A DNA stretch of 18,452 bases, from assembly GCA_025352345.1 (NCBI GenBank), contig JANXTP010000389.1:1-18452 (forward strand). Reading direction: 5' to 3'. Source of the stretch: Burkholderiales bacterium. GTDB lineage: Bacteria; Pseudomonadota; Gammaproteobacteria; Burkholderiales; Burkholderiaceae_C. The translations under genes and the position numbers were made by a program. Below the pieces are notes generated by a model. The model had not been told where the DNA came from. It did not search any database and saw nothing but the letters and a program-made list of their open reading frames with translations. This document shows positions 1 to 6,810 of this stretch, piece after piece. The first letter of the stretch is position 1. Every line of letters starts with the position of its first letter.

Positions 1-1
1 C

Positions 2-859
2 AAGCAACGCTATCCGCTGAAGCACGGGAAGAAATTGCTGTACTGGTGGGCAGCTGAATACCGGGTGCTGCGCGATGCCTCCGCGGTGCTCTTCACCGCC
101 GACGAGGAACAGCGGCTTGCGGCACAGACGTTCCGGCCGTATCGGGTGAGGCCGGCGGTGGTCGGCTACGGTGTCGCCGTCACCGACGCAGCGGCCGGAG
201 TTGACACCGAGGCGTTCTTCCAGCGCTGGCCTGTCACCCGCGGCAAGCGCCTCGTGCTGTTCCTCGGCCGTCTGCACCCGAAGAAGGGTGGCGACCTGTT
301 GATCGAGGGGTTCGCGCAGGTGGCTGCGCGTGACCCCGCGCTGCATCTGGTGATGGCGGGGCCTGATGACCGCTCGGGCGTGCGCGCCGGCTGGGAGGCC
401 CTGGCCTCACGCAGCGGGGTTGCGCAGCGGGTCACTTTCACCGGCATGCTGACCGGCGATGCCAAATGGGCGGCACTGCGCGTGGCCGAAGTGTTCGCGC
501 TGCCCTCGCACCAGGAGAACTTCGGCATCGCGGTGGTGGAGGCGCTGGCCTCGGGCCTGCCGGTGCTGATTTCCGACAAAGTCAACATCTGGCGTGAGAT
601 CGTGGCCGATGACGCTGGCCTCGCGGGCAGCGACACGCTGGCCGGGACCGTCGACACCTTGAGCTGCTGGTTGAGCCTGGAACCGCCCCGCCGCACCGCA
701 ATGCGACAGCACGCGGTCGATTGCTACCAGCGCCACTTCCACATGGCAGTGGCCGCCCAGCGCCTGATCGACACGATCACGCCACACGTCCGTCATGCCG
801 TTGACACACAGCAAGCCGTACTGACCGTGCAGGATCCGAGGCTCGATTCACAGCGCTGA
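2..859 (+). CDS. GT4-family glycosyltransferase, 5'-truncated by the window edge
   Basis: C-terminal part of a GT-B fold retaining glycosyltransferase (Glycos_transf_1 / GT4 type), expected to add a sugar to a lipid-linked polysaccharide intermediate at the inner membrane. The frame is open from base 2. A TTG at 35 could be read as a start, but the frame continues through it to the window edge and the N-terminal acceptor half is missing, so I treat the gene as partial. Visible motifs are FLGRLHPKKGGDLLIEGF (the conserved start of the C-terminal nucleotide-sugar-binding domain) and the EX7E-type motif in ENFGIAVVEALASGLPV, whose two glutamates normally contact the donor sugar nucleotide. The C-terminus ends in a short polar tail. 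The gene lies 57 bases upstream of the ExbB-like gene on the same strand and may belong to the same locus. Donor and acceptor sugars cannot be told from sequence. Confidence 0.88.
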   Translation, partial: KQRYPLKHGKKLLYWWAAEYRVLRDASAVLFTADEEQRLAAQTFRPYRVRPAVVGYGVAVTDAAAGVDTEAFFQRWPVTRGKRLVLFLGRLHPKKGGDLLIEGFAQVAARDPALHLVMAGPDDRSGVRAGWEALASRSGVAQRVTFTGMLTGDAKWAALRVAEVFALPSHQENFGIAVVEALASGLPVLISDKVNIWREIVADDAGLAGSDTLAGTVDTLSCWLSLEPPRRTAMRQHAVDCYQRHFHMAVAAQRLIDTITPHVRHAVDTQQAVLTVQDPRLDSQR

Positions 860-873
860 AACAAACGCCGGCT

Positions 874-902
874 ACTGTCAGAGGCTGTGCAGCAAAGACA
901 GT
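874..902 (+). repeat. Short inverted repeat between the glycosyltransferase and the ExbB-like gene
   Basis: ACTGTC at 874-879 is mirrored by GACAGT at 897-902, a 6-bp stem with a 17-base loop, in the 57-base gap after the glycosyltransferase stop. No T-tract follows. It could be a weak transcription-processing structure, an operator half-site pair, or chance. The rest of the gap shows no clear promoter. Confidence 0.2.
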
Positions 903-916
903 CGTTCCCGCCGGTC

Positions 917-2668
917 ATGAAAAAAATCGCAATGCTGGTCGTCATGTTGGCAGGCCTGCTGATGGCGGGTCTGTCCCACGCCGCCTGGAACGCCGACTGG
1001 AAGCAGCGCGTCAAGATCGGCCTGAACACCGCGGCCGATGGCCTGCCCATTGCGGCTGCCGTCGATTCGCCTGCCGTGTTGATCCGACTGCACACCGGCA
1101 ATTTCCCCTTCGCCGAAGCCAAGCCCGATGGCACCGACCTGCGCTTCATCGCCAGCGATGACAAGACGCCGCTGAAATTTCACATCGAAAAGTTCGATGG
1201 CCTGAACGAACTCGCCTTCGTCTGGGTCCAGGTGCCGAAGCTCGCACCGGGTGCCAAAGACGCTTTCATCTGGCTCTACTACGGCAACCCCGCCGCGGCG
1301 GCCGGCGACGACGCCAAGGGCAGCTATGACGCGGCACAGGGGCTGGCGTACCACTTCAATGAGCGTGAGCCACTGCCTCAGGACGCAACCGCCAACGCCA
1401 ACCACGCCTTGCGTTCGACGGCCAAGGTGATCGGCACCGGCCTGATCGGTGGCGCATTGGCCTTCGATGGCAATGCCGAACTGGCGTTGCCCTCGACGCC
1501 TTCGTTGAAGTCGGGTGTCAACGGGCTGACGCTGTCGTTCTGGATCAAGCCGACCGATGCGGCCGATGCGCCGGTCTACACGCAGACCGAAGGCGCCGCG
1601 CCTCTCACGATTGCAATGCGCGGTGGCAAGCTGGAAGCGCAGTCGGGCACGCTGACCGCGACTGCATCGGCACCGCTCGCCGTCGGCACCTGGCAGCACG
1701 TGGCCATCGTCGTCAAGGACGGGCTGGTGATCTACCTGAACGGCCAGGAGGTCGCCAAGGCCGCAGGCAATGTGCCCGACCTGGGCGGGGCCGCGGTGAT
1801 CGGCAAGGGCTTCAAGGGCGAGATCGACGAATTGCAGGTGTCGACCACCGCGCGCTCGGCCGATTGGATCAAGACCGCGGCAATGTCGCAGGGTCAGGAT
1901 CAGAAACTCGTGGTCTATGGCCCTGCCGAGGGCGATGGCAATGGCGAGAGCGGCCCGTCGTACCTGAAGATCCTGCTGGGCGCGGTGACGCTGGACGGCT
2001 GGGTCGTCATCGGCATCCTGATGGTCATGTTCGTCATCAGCGTCTACGTGATGGTCACCAAGGCGGCATTCGTGCGCGCCGCCGCGCGCGACAACGACCG
2101 CTTCAAGGCGCAGTTCGACAAGTTCATGGTGAACATTGCATCCACTGGCTCCGAAGACGGCGCCGGTGCGGCAGGCGAGAAGGCGGCTGCCACGAAGTAC
2201 CGTGCGTCGTCTTTGTACCGGCTGTACGCGTCTGGCGCGCAGGAACTGCGCGGTCGCTTCGACGCCTATGCGAAGGCCGGGCGCGAGATGGTGCTGACCG
2301 ATCAGTCGATCAACGCGATCCGCGCCACCGTCGACGCACGGCTGGTGCGCGAGTTGCAAAGGCTCAATTCGCAGATGGTGCTGCTGACGATCTGCATTGC
2401 CGGCGGCCCGTTCCTCGGCCTGCTGGGCACGGTGGTCGGCGTGATGATCACCTTCGCCGCGATCGCGGCGGCGGGCGACGTCAATGTCAACGCCATTGCG
2501 CCGGGCATCGCCGCGGCGCTGGTCGCCACGGTGGCCGGACTCGCGGTCGCGATTCCGGCGCTGTTTGGCTACAACTACCTGACCAGCAAGATCTCCGAGC
2601 TGACCTCGGACATGCAGGTCTTCATCGACGAGTTCGTCACCCGCGTGGCCGAGAACCACTCGGTCTGA
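917..2668 (+). CDS. ExbB/TolQ/MotA-family channel protein with N-terminal DUF2341 and LamG domains
   Basis: Predicted inner-membrane proton-channel subunit (ExbB/TolQ/MotA family) carrying a large periplasmic sensor or binding region. A GTG at 887 is in frame, but the ATG at 917 gives a clean signal peptide (MKKIAMLVVMLAGLLMAGLSHA), so I chose it (583 aa). Residues about 25-115 match DUF2341 (W-x-x-DW start, RLHTGNF, DLRFIASD, IWLYYGN). Residues about 130-330 look like a LamG/concanavalin-like jelly roll (ALAFDGNAEL, LTLSFWIKP, WQHVAIVV, IDELQVS). A membrane helix follows at about 360-382. The ExbB core is at about 485-560, with the hallmark GGPFLGLLGTVVGVMITF and a last helix rich in Ala, Val and Gly. 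exbD and tonB follow directly, so it is probably the channel of a dedicated TonB system. The DUF2341-LamG-ExbB architecture is one I recall from other proteobacteria. The ligand of the LamG domain is unknown. Confidence 0.87.
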   Translation: MKKIAMLVVMLAGLLMAGLSHAAWNADWKQRVKIGLNTAADGLPIAAAVDSPAVLIRLHTGNFPFAEAKPDGTDLRFIASDDKTPLKFHIEKFDGLNELAFVWVQVPKLAPGAKDAFIWLYYGNPAAAAGDDAKGSYDAAQGLAYHFNEREPLPQDATANANHALRSTAKVIGTGLIGGALAFDGNAELALPSTPSLKSGVNGLTLSFWIKPTDAADAPVYTQTEGAAPLTIAMRGGKLEAQSGTLTATASAPLAVGTWQHVAIVVKDGLVIYLNGQEVAKAAGNVPDLGGAAVIGKGFKGEIDELQVSTTARSADWIKTAAMSQGQDQKLVVYGPAEGDGNGESGPSYLKILLGAVTLDGWVVIGILMVMFVISVYVMVTKAAFVRAAARDNDRFKAQFDKFMVNIASTGSEDGAGAAGEKAAATKYRASSLYRLYASGAQELRGRFDAYAKAGREMVLTDQSINAIRATVDARLVRELQRLNSQMVLLTICIAGGPFLGLLGTVVGVMITFAAIAAAGDVNVNAIAPGIAAALVATVAGLAVAIPALFGYNYLTSKISELTSDMQVFIDEFVTRVAENHSV

Positions 2669-2699
2669 TGGCGCTCACGCTGACCCACGAGATCACCCC

Positions 2700-3101
2700 A
2701 TGAAGGTTCAAGGCCAGAAGGCCTACGACGACATCAACGTCACGCCGATGCTGGATCTGGCCTATGTGCTGCTGGTGATCTTCATCATCATGACCACCGC
2801 GTCGGTGCAGGGCATCAAGGTCAACTTGCCGAAGGCCAGTGCCGCGCCCAGTCTGGCCAAGCCGCAGACCAAGGCCATCACCATCCGTGACGACGGCCAG
2901 GTGTTCCTCGACACCTACCCGGTGACGATGCAGGAACTGGAGGACCGTCTGCGTCAGCTGAAGGCGGTGAATCCGAGCTTTCCGGTGGTCATCAAGGGCG
3001 ACGCGAAAGTCCACTACGAGAAGGTCGTCGACGTGCTCGACCTGATGGGCCGGCTCGACATCACCCAACTCGGCCTGGTCACCCAGCGCCTGGTCAAGTA
3101 A
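2700..3101 (+). CDS. exbD: ExbD/TolR-family biopolymer transport protein
   Basis: Single-pass inner-membrane partner of the ExbB-like channel; ExbB and ExbD together use the proton gradient to power TonB. At 133 aa it is the usual family length. The N-terminus carries the family signature NVTPMLDLAYVLLVIFIIMT. The membrane helix spans about residues 17-38, and Asp19 sits where the protonatable aspartate of ExbD/TolR is expected. A periplasmic domain follows (ITIRDDGQVFLDTYPVTMQE, then VVIKGDAKVHYEKVVDVLDL), typical of ExbD. It starts 31 bases after the ExbB-like gene and ends 30 bases before the TonB-like gene, so the three are almost certainly cotranscribed. All key features seem intact. Confidence 0.93.
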   Translation: MKVQGQKAYDDINVTPMLDLAYVLLVIFIIMTTASVQGIKVNLPKASAAPSLAKPQTKAITIRDDGQVFLDTYPVTMQELEDRLRQLKAVNPSFPVVIKGDAKVHYEKVVDVLDLMGRLDITQLGLVTQRLVK

Positions 3102-3131
3102 CGGTCGCTGCGGCGTCGAATCGGCGATCCC

Positions 3132-3806
3132 ATGTACGACGACGAGCCGGAAAGCGGCCGCCCGTGGATCAAGACCGCTGCGCTGTGGCTCGGTGGCCTG
3201 GTGCTGTTGGTCGCGGTGGCCTTGCTGCTGATGAAGTTCCTGTCGGGGCCTTCGGCCAAACCGTCCGGCGTGCACCAGATCGCGCTGATCAAGCAGCCGC
3301 CGCCTCCGCCGCCGCCCAAGCCGCCCGAGAAGCCACCCGAGCCACCGAAGGTGAAGGAGGAAGTCAAGATCGATCAGCCGAAAGACGAGCCCAAGCCCGA
3401 TGAGCCGAAGGCGGCCGACGACAAACCGGCGTCAGACAAGCCGCTGGGCGTCGATGCCGAGGGCGGTGCCGGCTCCGACGGCTTCGGGCTCGCGGGCAAC
3501 AAGGGCGGGAGGGATTTCCTGACCACCGGCGATGGTCGCGGCGCGTACTACTCGGGCCTGTTGCAGCGCCAGTTCTACGAAGCCTTGTCGCGCAACCGCA
3601 AGGTGTTGAAGGAAGAGTTCAAGGTCGTCGTCAAGGTCTGGCTCGGCGACGACGGCCGGGTGCAGAAGGCCGACATCGTCAGCGGCTCCGGCAACCCGAA
3701 GGTCGATGACCTGATCCAGCTGACGCTGCTCGACATGACCCCGCTGAAAGACATCCCGCCGAGCTCGATGCGGCCGATGCAACTGCGCCTGAGCAACCGC
3801 TCGTGA
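3132..3806 (+). CDS. TonB-like energy transducer
   Basis: Predicted TonB-family protein (224 aa) that would span the periplasm and pass ExbBD energy to an outer-membrane partner. The layout is classic: a short cytoplasmic N-terminus, one membrane helix at about residues 14-37 (LWLGGLVLLVAVALLLMKFL), a Pro/Lys/Glu-rich rigid linker at about 55-105 with a run of seven prolines then PKPPEKPPEPP, a Gly-rich hinge, and a C-terminal domain at about 135-224 with the TonB_C-like core (KVVVKVWLGDDGRVQKADIV, then a segment ending LRLSNR). The downstream partner is a porin-like barrel rather than a recognisable plug-bearing TonB-dependent receptor. The physical target is therefore unclear. Similar ExbB-ExbD-TonB-porin sets are, to my recollection, found elsewhere in beta- and gammaproteobacteria. 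Confidence 0.85.
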   Translation: MYDDEPESGRPWIKTAALWLGGLVLLVAVALLLMKFLSGPSAKPSGVHQIALIKQPPPPPPPKPPEKPPEPPKVKEEVKIDQPKDEPKPDEPKAADDKPASDKPLGVDAEGGAGSDGFGLAGNKGGRDFLTTGDGRGAYYSGLLQRQFYEALSRNRKVLKEEFKVVVKVWLGDDGRVQKADIVSGSGNPKVDDLIQLTLLDMTPLKDIPPSSMRPMQLRLSNRS

Positions 3807-3835
3807 TCCCCCGCTGCCCTCGATTCAGATTCCGC

Positions 3836-5398
3836 ATGAATTTCATTCCCTCTCGTTGTTCTGTTGTGCTGGCCTCGTTGGTGTGCGTGGCCGCGTCGGT
3901 GCGTGCACAGGAGGTCGACATCGACCAGGTGCGTGCAGCCACTGCCAAATTGATCGCGCAACTGGTGGACCAGGGCGTGCTGGCGCGCGACAAGGGCGAA
4001 GCATTGCTCAACGATGTCGCCAAGCCCGCGGCACCGCCTCCTTCGGCGGGCAGCGCCACCGCAGCAGCCGGCAACGGTGCAGCCTCCGCCAAGGGTGCGG
4101 CCGGCACGGTGCGAGTGCCCTACATCCCGGAATTCGTCCGCAAGGAACTGAAGGATGAAATCCGGCTGGAGCTCGCCGCCCAGGCCTTCCGCGAAGGCTG
4201 GTCCGGCCCCGGCGCGATCCCCGGCTGGGTGCGCAAGCTGGAGTGGGATGGTGACCTGCGCTTTCGTGTGCAACTCGATCGCTATGCGAACGACAACGCG
4301 CTGCAACCCAGCATCACCGACACCAACCGCAACCGCGCGCTGTCGCCGCTCAACACCAGCGAAGACCGCGAACGGCTTCGCTTTCGCGCCCGCATCGGCC
4401 TGACCGCCACCATCGACGAGAACTGGTCGGGCGGCGTGCGGCTGACCACCGGCAGCGCGACCGATCCGCTGTCGTCGAACCAGACACTGGGCACTTACAA
4501 CAACCGCTACACCGTGCTGATCGACCGCGCCTACATCCGTTACCGCCTGGGCGACTACAGCGCCGTGGCTGGTCGCATGGCCAACCCCTGGTTCGGCACC
4601 GACCTGATGTGGGCCAACGACCTGAGCTTCGACGGCGTGGCCCTGCAATGGACGCCGAAGATCACCTCCGACATCCGCGGCTTCGCCACACTGGCGGCGC
4701 TGCCGATCCAGGAGGTCGAGCTGGCATCGGCCGACAAGTGGCTGTTCGGCGGGCAGATCGGTGCCACCCTGTTGCCATCGCCGAGCACCATGGGGGCCAA
4801 GCTGGGATTGGCCTATTTCCATTACGCCAGCCTGCGCGGCAAGCCCAGCGCGGCGGGTTCGACGGCGAACGAATACACCGCGCCCGCGTTCGCCCAGAAG
4901 GGCAACACCTACTACAACATCTCGTCCGATCCGAACCGGCCGCTGCTCGGGCTGGCCGCCGATTACCAGTTGCTGAACCTGACGGGCCAAGTGGACCTCC
5001 CGTCGATCGCCGGCAAGCGGGTGATCGTCACCGGCGACTTCGTGCGCAACTTCGGCTTCGATCGCACTGCGGTGAGTCAGCGTGTGGGCGCCGACGTGTC
5101 CCCACAGGTCAATGCCTATCACTTGCGGGTCGCGTTCGGCGACGCGGATCTGAAGGCGCTGCACGACTGGCAGGTGTTCGCCGCCTACAAGCGCATCGAG
5201 CGCGATGCCTTGCTCGACGCCTTCACCGACAGCGATTTCCGCCTCGGCGGCACCGATGCACGGGGCTACATCCTCGGCGGCAGCTACGGCCTGGGCAAGA
5301 ACACCTCGGCCGCGTTCCGCTATTTCAGCGGCGACTCGATCTCCGGCGCACCGCTCTCGATCGACGTGTTCCAGTTCGACCTGAACGTCAAGTTCTGA
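3836..5398 (+). CDS. Putative outer-membrane porin with N-terminal periplasmic helix
   Basis: Predicted 520-aa outer-membrane barrel of the 'putative porin' type (Porin_5-like). A GTG at 3803 overlaps the TonB stop codon, but the in-frame ATG at 3836 begins a proper signal peptide (MNFIPSRCSVVLASLVCVAASVRA, cleavage near residue 24), so I use it. The mature N-terminus is a predicted helix (VDIDQVRAATAKLIAQLVDQ, about residues 26-60), then an Ala/Gly/Pro-rich linker, then from about residue 130 strand-like segments with alternating polar and apolar residues (WDGDLRFRVQLDRY, GGVRLTTGSATD, AYIRYRLGDYSAVAGRM). The last residue is Phe in FQFDLNVKF, the usual BAM recognition end of barrel proteins. 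No TonB-dependent receptor plug or obvious TonB box is visible, although tonB is directly upstream. The N-terminal helix could instead contact the cell wall or the coiled-coil protein encoded next. Confidence 0.82.
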   Translation: MNFIPSRCSVVLASLVCVAASVRAQEVDIDQVRAATAKLIAQLVDQGVLARDKGEALLNDVAKPAAPPPSAGSATAAAGNGAASAKGAAGTVRVPYIPEFVRKELKDEIRLELAAQAFREGWSGPGAIPGWVRKLEWDGDLRFRVQLDRYANDNALQPSITDTNRNRALSPLNTSEDRERLRFRARIGLTATIDENWSGGVRLTTGSATDPLSSNQTLGTYNNRYTVLIDRAYIRYRLGDYSAVAGRMANPWFGTDLMWANDLSFDGVALQWTPKITSDIRGFATLAALPIQEVELASADKWLFGGQIGATLLPSPSTMGAKLGLAYFHYASLRGKPSAAGSTANEYTAPAFAQKGNTYYNISSDPNRPLLGLAADYQLLNLTGQVDLPSIAGKRVIVTGDFVRNFGFDRTAVSQRVGADVSPQVNAYHLRVAFGDADLKALHDWQVFAAYKRIERDALLDAFTDSDFRLGGTDARGYILGGSYGLGKNTSAAFRYFSGDSISGAPLSIDVFQFDLNVKF

Positions 5399-5411
5399 GC
5401 GTGGACAGACC

Positions 5412-6098
5412 ATGAACGCAATGCGCCCGATCCTGCTGTGCCTGCTGGTCTTGGGCTTGGGGCTCAGCGCCCCCGCTCACGCGGCCGACAAGACCGCGGA
5501 CAAGGCGGCACGCCGGCTGCAGCTCCAAATGCAGAACCTGCAGCAACAGTTGCAGGAGGCACAGGATGCCAAGGCCAAGGCCGAGTCCGACAAGGCCGAA
5601 GTCGACAAGCAGTTGCTCGAGCAGACCGAGCAGGTCACGAAACTCACGGCGGCACTGCGCAAGACCGGCGACAGCCTGAAGTCATCGGACGCAACGCGCG
5701 CACAGCTCGCCGCCAGCGTCGCCGCACTCGACAAGCAGCTGGCCGACGAGAAGCGCAACCACGAGGAAGCTACTGCCCTGAAGGCGCGTGAACTGGCGGC
5801 CTACACCCGGCTGCGCGACGAGCAGCAGGCGAGCCTGCAACGCAAGCATGACGACCAGGTCGCGCAGGTGGCCGAGTGCACGACGAAGAACACCAAGCTG
5901 GTCCGTCTGAGCGGCGAACTGCTCGAGCGCTACCGCGGCAAGACGGTCAAGGACGTGCTAACGCAGCGTGAGCCGGTGCTGGGGCTCGGCGACGTGCAGA
6001 TGTTCAACCTCGTCCAGGAGTACCGCGACCGCGCCGATGCCGAGCGCTACACCCCATCCTCCCCGCCGGCGCCCGCCGCCCCTTCCGTCAACAGGTGA
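5412..6098 (+). CDS. Secreted periplasmic coiled-coil protein, function unknown
   Basis: 228-aa protein whose start at 5412 is followed by a typical signal peptide (MNAMRPILLCLLVLGLGLSA, then PAHA). Residues about 30-165 are charged and rich in Gln, Lys, Ala, Glu and Leu, with a heptad-like pattern predicting a long coiled coil. A compact segment follows (about 165-210, with ELLERYRGKTVKDVLTQREP and VQMFNLVQEYRDRAD), then a Pro/Ala/Ser-rich tail. It starts 13 bases after the porin gene and ends 10 bases before the export lipoprotein, so it joins the TonB module to the polysaccharide module. I do not recognise a named family. A periplasmic scaffold or adaptor between inner and outer membrane parts would fit, but that is inference from shape and position only. 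Confidence 0.8.
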   Translation: MNAMRPILLCLLVLGLGLSAPAHAADKTADKAARRLQLQMQNLQQQLQEAQDAKAKAESDKAEVDKQLLEQTEQVTKLTAALRKTGDSLKSSDATRAQLAASVAALDKQLADEKRNHEEATALKARELAAYTRLRDEQQASLQRKHDDQVAQVAECTTKNTKLVRLSGELLERYRGKTVKDVLTQREPVLGLGDVQMFNLVQEYRDRADAERYTPSSPPAPAAPSVNR

Positions 6099-6108
6099 AT
6101 CCAACGAA

Positions 6109-6810
6109 ATGACCCCCTTGTGCGCACTGAAGTTCGTCCCGCGCTCGATCCCGCTCAGCGTGATCTCCGCGACGTTCAGCCTCAGCCTGCTTGCCTCCTG
6201 CTCCAGCCTGCCGTCGGTCTCGATTCCATTCATCGATGACGCACTGCCGCCACCGATCGTCTCGGGTGGCGCTCCGGCGAAGTGGGGTGAACACGTGGAC
6301 TTGACGGGTGGCGTCGTCATCACCGACCCGGCCTATGTGATCGGCCCGGAAGACGCGCTGGACATCGCGGTATGGAAAGACGAGACGCTGAAAGCCTCGA
6401 CGCTGGTACGCCCGGACGGTGGCATCTCGTTTCCGCTGGCCGGCGATTTCATCGTCGCTGGCAAGACCGCCTCGCAGGTGCACGACGAGTTGGTCAAGCG
6501 CCTTGAAAAATTCATTCCCGAGCCGGTGGTCACGGTGGCGGTGGTGCGCGTGGCGAGCTACCGCATCTATGTGATCGGCCGGGTCAACAAGCCGGGGGAT
6601 TTCCAGGCCGGCCGCAACATCGACGTGCTGCAGGCGCTGAGCATCGCCGGTGGCATGACGCCGTTCGCTTCGGAAGACGACATCCGCATCATCCGCAAGG
6701 TCGATGGCAAGACGGTGTCGATCCCGTTCCAGTATTCCCGCGTCCGCAAGGGCGGAGACCTGTCGCAGAACATCACGCTGAAAAGCGGAGACGTGCTGCT
6801 GGTGCCGTGA
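6109..6810 (+). CDS. Wza-like polysaccharide export lipoprotein (EpsE/PEP-CTERM type)
   Basis: Predicted outer-membrane lipoprotein forming the periplasmic part of a polysaccharide exporter. The frame is open further upstream, but the ATG at 6109 puts a lipoprotein signal at the N-terminus with lipobox LLASC and lipidated Cys31. Residues about 70-155 form the polysaccharide export (PES) domain: YVIGPEDALDIAVWKDETLK, LVRPDGGISFPLAGDF. Residues about 157-233 form one SLBB-type domain: YRIYVIGRVNKPGDF, IDVLQALSIAGGMTPFA, ending at SGDVLLVP. At 233 aa it is much shorter than E. coli Wza (about 380 aa) and lacks the C-terminal helix that lines Wza's outer-membrane pore. This matches the short export proteins of exosortase-linked EPS loci. 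A separate barrel may supply the pore; the next gene, overlapping by 4 bases, encodes a candidate. Confidence 0.92.
   Translation: MTPLCALKFVPRSIPLSVISATFSLSLLASCSSLPSVSIPFIDDALPPPIVSGGAPAKWGEHVDLTGGVVITDPAYVIGPEDALDIAVWKDETLKASTLVRPDGGISFPLAGDFIVAGKTASQVHDELVKRLEKFIPEPVVTVAVVRVASYRIYVIGRVNKPGDFQAGRNIDVLQALSIAGGMTPFASEDDIRIIRKVDGKTVSIPFQYSRVRKGGDLSQNITLKSGDVLLVP

Noticed and set aside
878..2659. Long open frame of 593 codons on the - strand opposite the ExbB-like gene
   Set aside because: Its product is Asp/His/Arg/Gln-rich with no recognisable domain, while the + strand frame has a signal peptide and clear ExbB, DUF2341 and LamG features. Such shadows are common in high-GC DNA.
3294..3350. 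CCG/CCN-rich repetitive DNA
   Set aside because: It is simply the coding of the Pro/Lys linker of the TonB-like protein, not a separate repeat element.
3803..3835. GTG start for the porin overlapping the tonB stop
   Set aside because: It would put a charged Arg/Pro-rich segment before the signal peptide; the ATG at 3836 gives a normal one.
3575..5413. 612-codon open frame on the - strand across the TonB end and porin gene
   Set aside because: Low-complexity His/Gln/Arg-rich translation without motifs; the + strand carries a TonB C-terminal domain and a porin ending in Phe.
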